From NCBI GenBank assembly GCA_963422595.1, contig OY730298.1, positions 372,001 through 436,000 of the forward strand: DNA of 64,000 nt, written 5' to 3'. Position numbers and translations under genes: made by a program. The notes under the pieces were generated by a model. It saw nothing but the letters and a program-made list of their open reading frames with translations, ran no database searches and had not been told where the DNA came from. Of the stretch, positions 61,948 through 64,000 are shown piece by piece. This stretch comes from G963422595 sp963422595. GTDB taxonomy: Bacteria > Pseudomonadota > Gammaproteobacteria > UBA4575. How positions within the stretch are numbered: position 1 is the first letter of the stretch; every line of letters starts with the position of its first letter.

Positions 61948-64000
61948 ATGATTGACTATAAGGACACGCTAAACTTGCCGAAAACCGGGTTCCCGATGAA
62001 GGGAAATCTGGCGCAGCGCGAACCGAAAATGCTAAAGCACTGGGACGCCGTGAATCTTTATCAACAAATTCGGGCAGCACGTAGAGATGCCACAAAATTC
62101 ATTCTGCATGATGGCCCTCCCTATGCAAACGGAGACATCCATATCGGCCACGCATTAAATAAGATTCTTAAAGACATCATTATCAAGAGCAAAACTTTGG
62201 CCGGTGCCGATGCCCCTTATGTACCCGGTTGGGATTGCCACGGCTTGCCAATTGAGCATGAAGTAGAGAAAAAAATCGGCAAGGCGGGCACTAAAAAAAG
62301 TTATAAGGAGTTTCGTGACACCTGCCGGGAATACGCCAGTAAACAAATAGACAGACAACGCAAAGATTTCAAACGGCTAGGCATATTCGGCGCGTGGCAG
62401 CAGCCTTATCGCACCATGGATTTCAGCTATGAAGCCGCTATCGTGCGCGCTTTGGGTAAAATTTATGCAAACGGGCACATCGTCAGGGGTCTTAAACCGG
62501 TCTACTGGAGCGTGGTCGGCGCTTCCGCGCTGGCGGAGGCTGAAGTGGAATACCAAGATAAAACTTCATTCGCAATAGACGTGCGTTTTAGCGTCGCAGA
62601 TGAACAGGCGTTCACCGAAAAATTTGACGCTGTACAAGGCAGAGGCCACATTTCGGTAGTGATTTGGACGACTACTCCCTGGACTTTACCAGCGAATCAA
62701 GCGGTTTCCTTAAACCCCGAGTTAGATTACCTGGTGGTCGAACGCACCCATCAGGACCGGCAGGAGCGACTATTGCTGGCAGCGGCACTGCATGAATCCT
62801 GCTTGCAACGCTATGCGTATGAGGATTACAAAATCGTCGGATGTTGCAAAGGCAGGAGCCTGGAGAATATCCAGTTGCAGCACCCGTTTTATAACCGGTT
62901 GGTACCGATAATTTTAGGCGAGCACGTTAGCACCGAGGCCGGCACAGGCGCCGTGCATACTGCCCCCGATCACGGTGTCGAGGACTTTTACGTTGGCAGA
63001 GAGTATGGAATTGGCGCACTTGATCTGGTTGACGAGAACGGCGTCTTTAATGCTCAAACTGAATTGTTTGCCGGCGAACACGTTTATAAAGTTGATGAAA
63101 AAATCATTGCTACTTTGGCTAAAAATAAAAAACTGGTTCACCAAACTACGCTTCGACACAGCTTTCCACACTGCTGGCGAACCAAAACCCCGTTAATCTA
63201 TCGCGCTACGCCTCAATGGTTTATCAGCATGCACGCTAAGGGGTTGTTGGCAAGCGCAACTAAACGAGCCGAGGCAGTGGAATGGATCCCGACCTGGGGT
63301 AAGGCGCGTATCCGGGGAATATTGGCCACCAGCCCGGACTGGTGTATTTCCAGACAACGTGCCTGGGGGGTGCCGATCACTTTTTTCGTCGATAAGGATA
63401 CCGATGAATCACACCCGGATACTGCTGCCCTGATGGAAAAGATTGCCCAAAAAATCGAGCGGGAAGGATGCGACGCCTGGTACGACTTAGATACGAAAGA
63501 ATTACTTGGCGAGCAAGCCGATCAGTATAAAAAAGTAACCGACACATTAGATGTCTGGTTTGATTCCGGAGTAACCCATTATGCCGTCGCGCACCTGGAA
63601 CGTAACAAACAGGTCAATCTATACCTTGAGGGTTCGGATCAATATCGCGGCTGGTTCCAGGCTTCTCTAAAAACATGCGTGGCCATGCACGGCACGGCGC
63701 CTTATAAACAGGTGCTCACACATGGCTTTACCACGGATGCCGAAGGCAAAAAAATGTCGAAGTCTGTGGGCAACGTGGTGTCTCCACAAAAAATCTGTGG
63801 CACCTTGGGCGCGGATATTTTACGTCTTTGGGCAGCTGCCACCGACTATAGCGCCGAATTAAACATATCTGATGAAATTCTAAGTCGTATCGCCGACGCA
63901 TATCGACGTATACGCAACACGATTCGCTATCTGCTGTCCAACTTAAACGGCTTTGATCCGGAAGCTGATAAGGTTTCCGCCAATGAAATGATTGCCTTAG
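61948..64000 (+). CDS. ileS: IleS, isoleucyl-tRNA synthetase, 3' part outside window
   Basis: Charges tRNA-Ile. The ATG at 61948-61950 begins MIDYKDTLNLPKTGFPMKGN. The class I HIGH motif is at 65-68 (PPYANGDIHIGHALNK), the editing domain contains VIWTTTPWTLPANQAV and GTGAVHTAPDHG, and the KMSKS motif is at 602-606 (AEGKKMSKSVGN). 684 of roughly 940 codons are inside the window; it ends mid-gene at 64000. Confidence 0.97.
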   Translation, partial: MIDYKDTLNLPKTGFPMKGNLAQREPKMLKHWDAVNLYQQIRAARRDATKFILHDGPPYANGDIHIGHALNKILKDIIIKSKTLAGADAPYVPGWDCHGLPIEHEVEKKIGKAGTKKSYKEFRDTCREYASKQIDRQRKDFKRLGIFGAWQQPYRTMDFSYEAAIVRALGKIYANGHIVRGLKPVYWSVVGASALAEAEVEYQDKTSFAIDVRFSVADEQAFTEKFDAVQGRGHISVVIWTTTPWTLPANQAVSLNPELDYLVVERTHQDRQERLLLAAALHESCLQRYAYEDYKIVGCCKGRSLENIQLQHPFYNRLVPIILGEHVSTEAGTGAVHTAPDHGVEDFYVGREYGIGALDLVDENGVFNAQTELFAGEHVYKVDEKIIATLAKNKKLVHQTTLRHSFPHCWRTKTPLIYRATPQWFISMHAKGLLASATKRAEAVEWIPTWGKARIRGILATSPDWCISRQRAWGVPITFFVDKDTDESHPDTAALMEKIAQKIEREGCDAWYDLDTKELLGEQADQYKKVTDTLDVWFDSGVTHYAVAHLERNKQVNLYLEGSDQYRGWFQASLKTCVAMHGTAPYKQVLTHGFTTDAEGKKMSKSVGNVVSPQKICGTLGADILRLWAAATDYSAELNISDEILSRIADAYRRIRNTIRYLLSNLNGFDPEADKVSANEMIAL

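Noticed and set aside
1..64000. CRISPR arrays, rRNA genes, insertion sequences or prophage
   Set aside because: No regularly spaced repeats, no rRNA sequence, no transposase or phage structural gene was found.

Overview
This 64 kb window looks like a piece of a gammaproteobacterial chromosome of moderate GC content. Several gene orders are classic for that class: the DUF971-ubiE-ubiJ-ubiB set beside hslVU, lptM-lysA-dapF-DUF484-xerC, argH divergent from hemC-hemD-hemX-hemY, ispB / rplU-rpmA-obgE-proB / rpsT / murJ-ribF-ileS, and phoB-phoR-pstSCAB-phoU. Proteins resemble E. coli or Pseudomonas homologues but small details differ (HslV with a propeptide, omega subunit with a long tail, very long PstC and PstA), which suggests a deep-branching, possibly uncultured, lineage. 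There is no rRNA, no CRISPR array and no insertion sequence; one tRNA (Pro, anticodon CGG) is present.

Layout. 1-12.5 kb, mostly minus strand: uvrD (cut by the window edge), ubiquinone genes, the HslVU protease, XerC, DUF484, DapF, a methyltransferase of unknown substrate, LysA and a tiny LptM-like lipoprotein. 12.5-19 kb: a serine carboxylesterase, argH, and the hemCDXY run. 19-26.6 kb: a ten-gene Mrp-like cation/proton antiporter operon with three NuoL/M-type channel subunits and a small conserved two-helix protein. 26.7-33.7 kb: a small membrane protein, recG, ridA, spoT, rpoZ, gmk and a small lipoprotein. 33.7-48.5 kb is a phosphate and polyphosphate region: phoU, pstBACS, phoR, phoB, a decayed phosphate-porin gene, DUF3859, dgkA, ppk1 and ppx. 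48.8-51.8 kb: pntAB transhydrogenase. 51.9-54.8 kb is an AT-richer accessory island of four tightly packed minus-strand genes next to the 3' end of tRNA-Pro: DUF5343, a TIGR02391/Ymh-like protein with an R-x4-H motif like that of HEPN RNases, a PD-(D/E)XK endonuclease and a beta-class DNA methyltransferase. 55-64 kb returns to core genes, ending inside ileS.

The genes cooperate in recognisable blocks: phosphate sensing (PhoR/PhoB/PhoU), uptake (PstSCAB) and storage (Ppk1/Ppx) lie together, with candidate Pho boxes before pstS and phoB; NADPH supply (PntAB) and ion circulation (Mrp-like complex) handle membrane energy; SpoT, omega and Gmk link guanine nucleotides to transcription. The best candidate for an under-described system is the four-gene defence-like operon at tRNA-Pro; the split Mrp complex with its small extra subunit is second.
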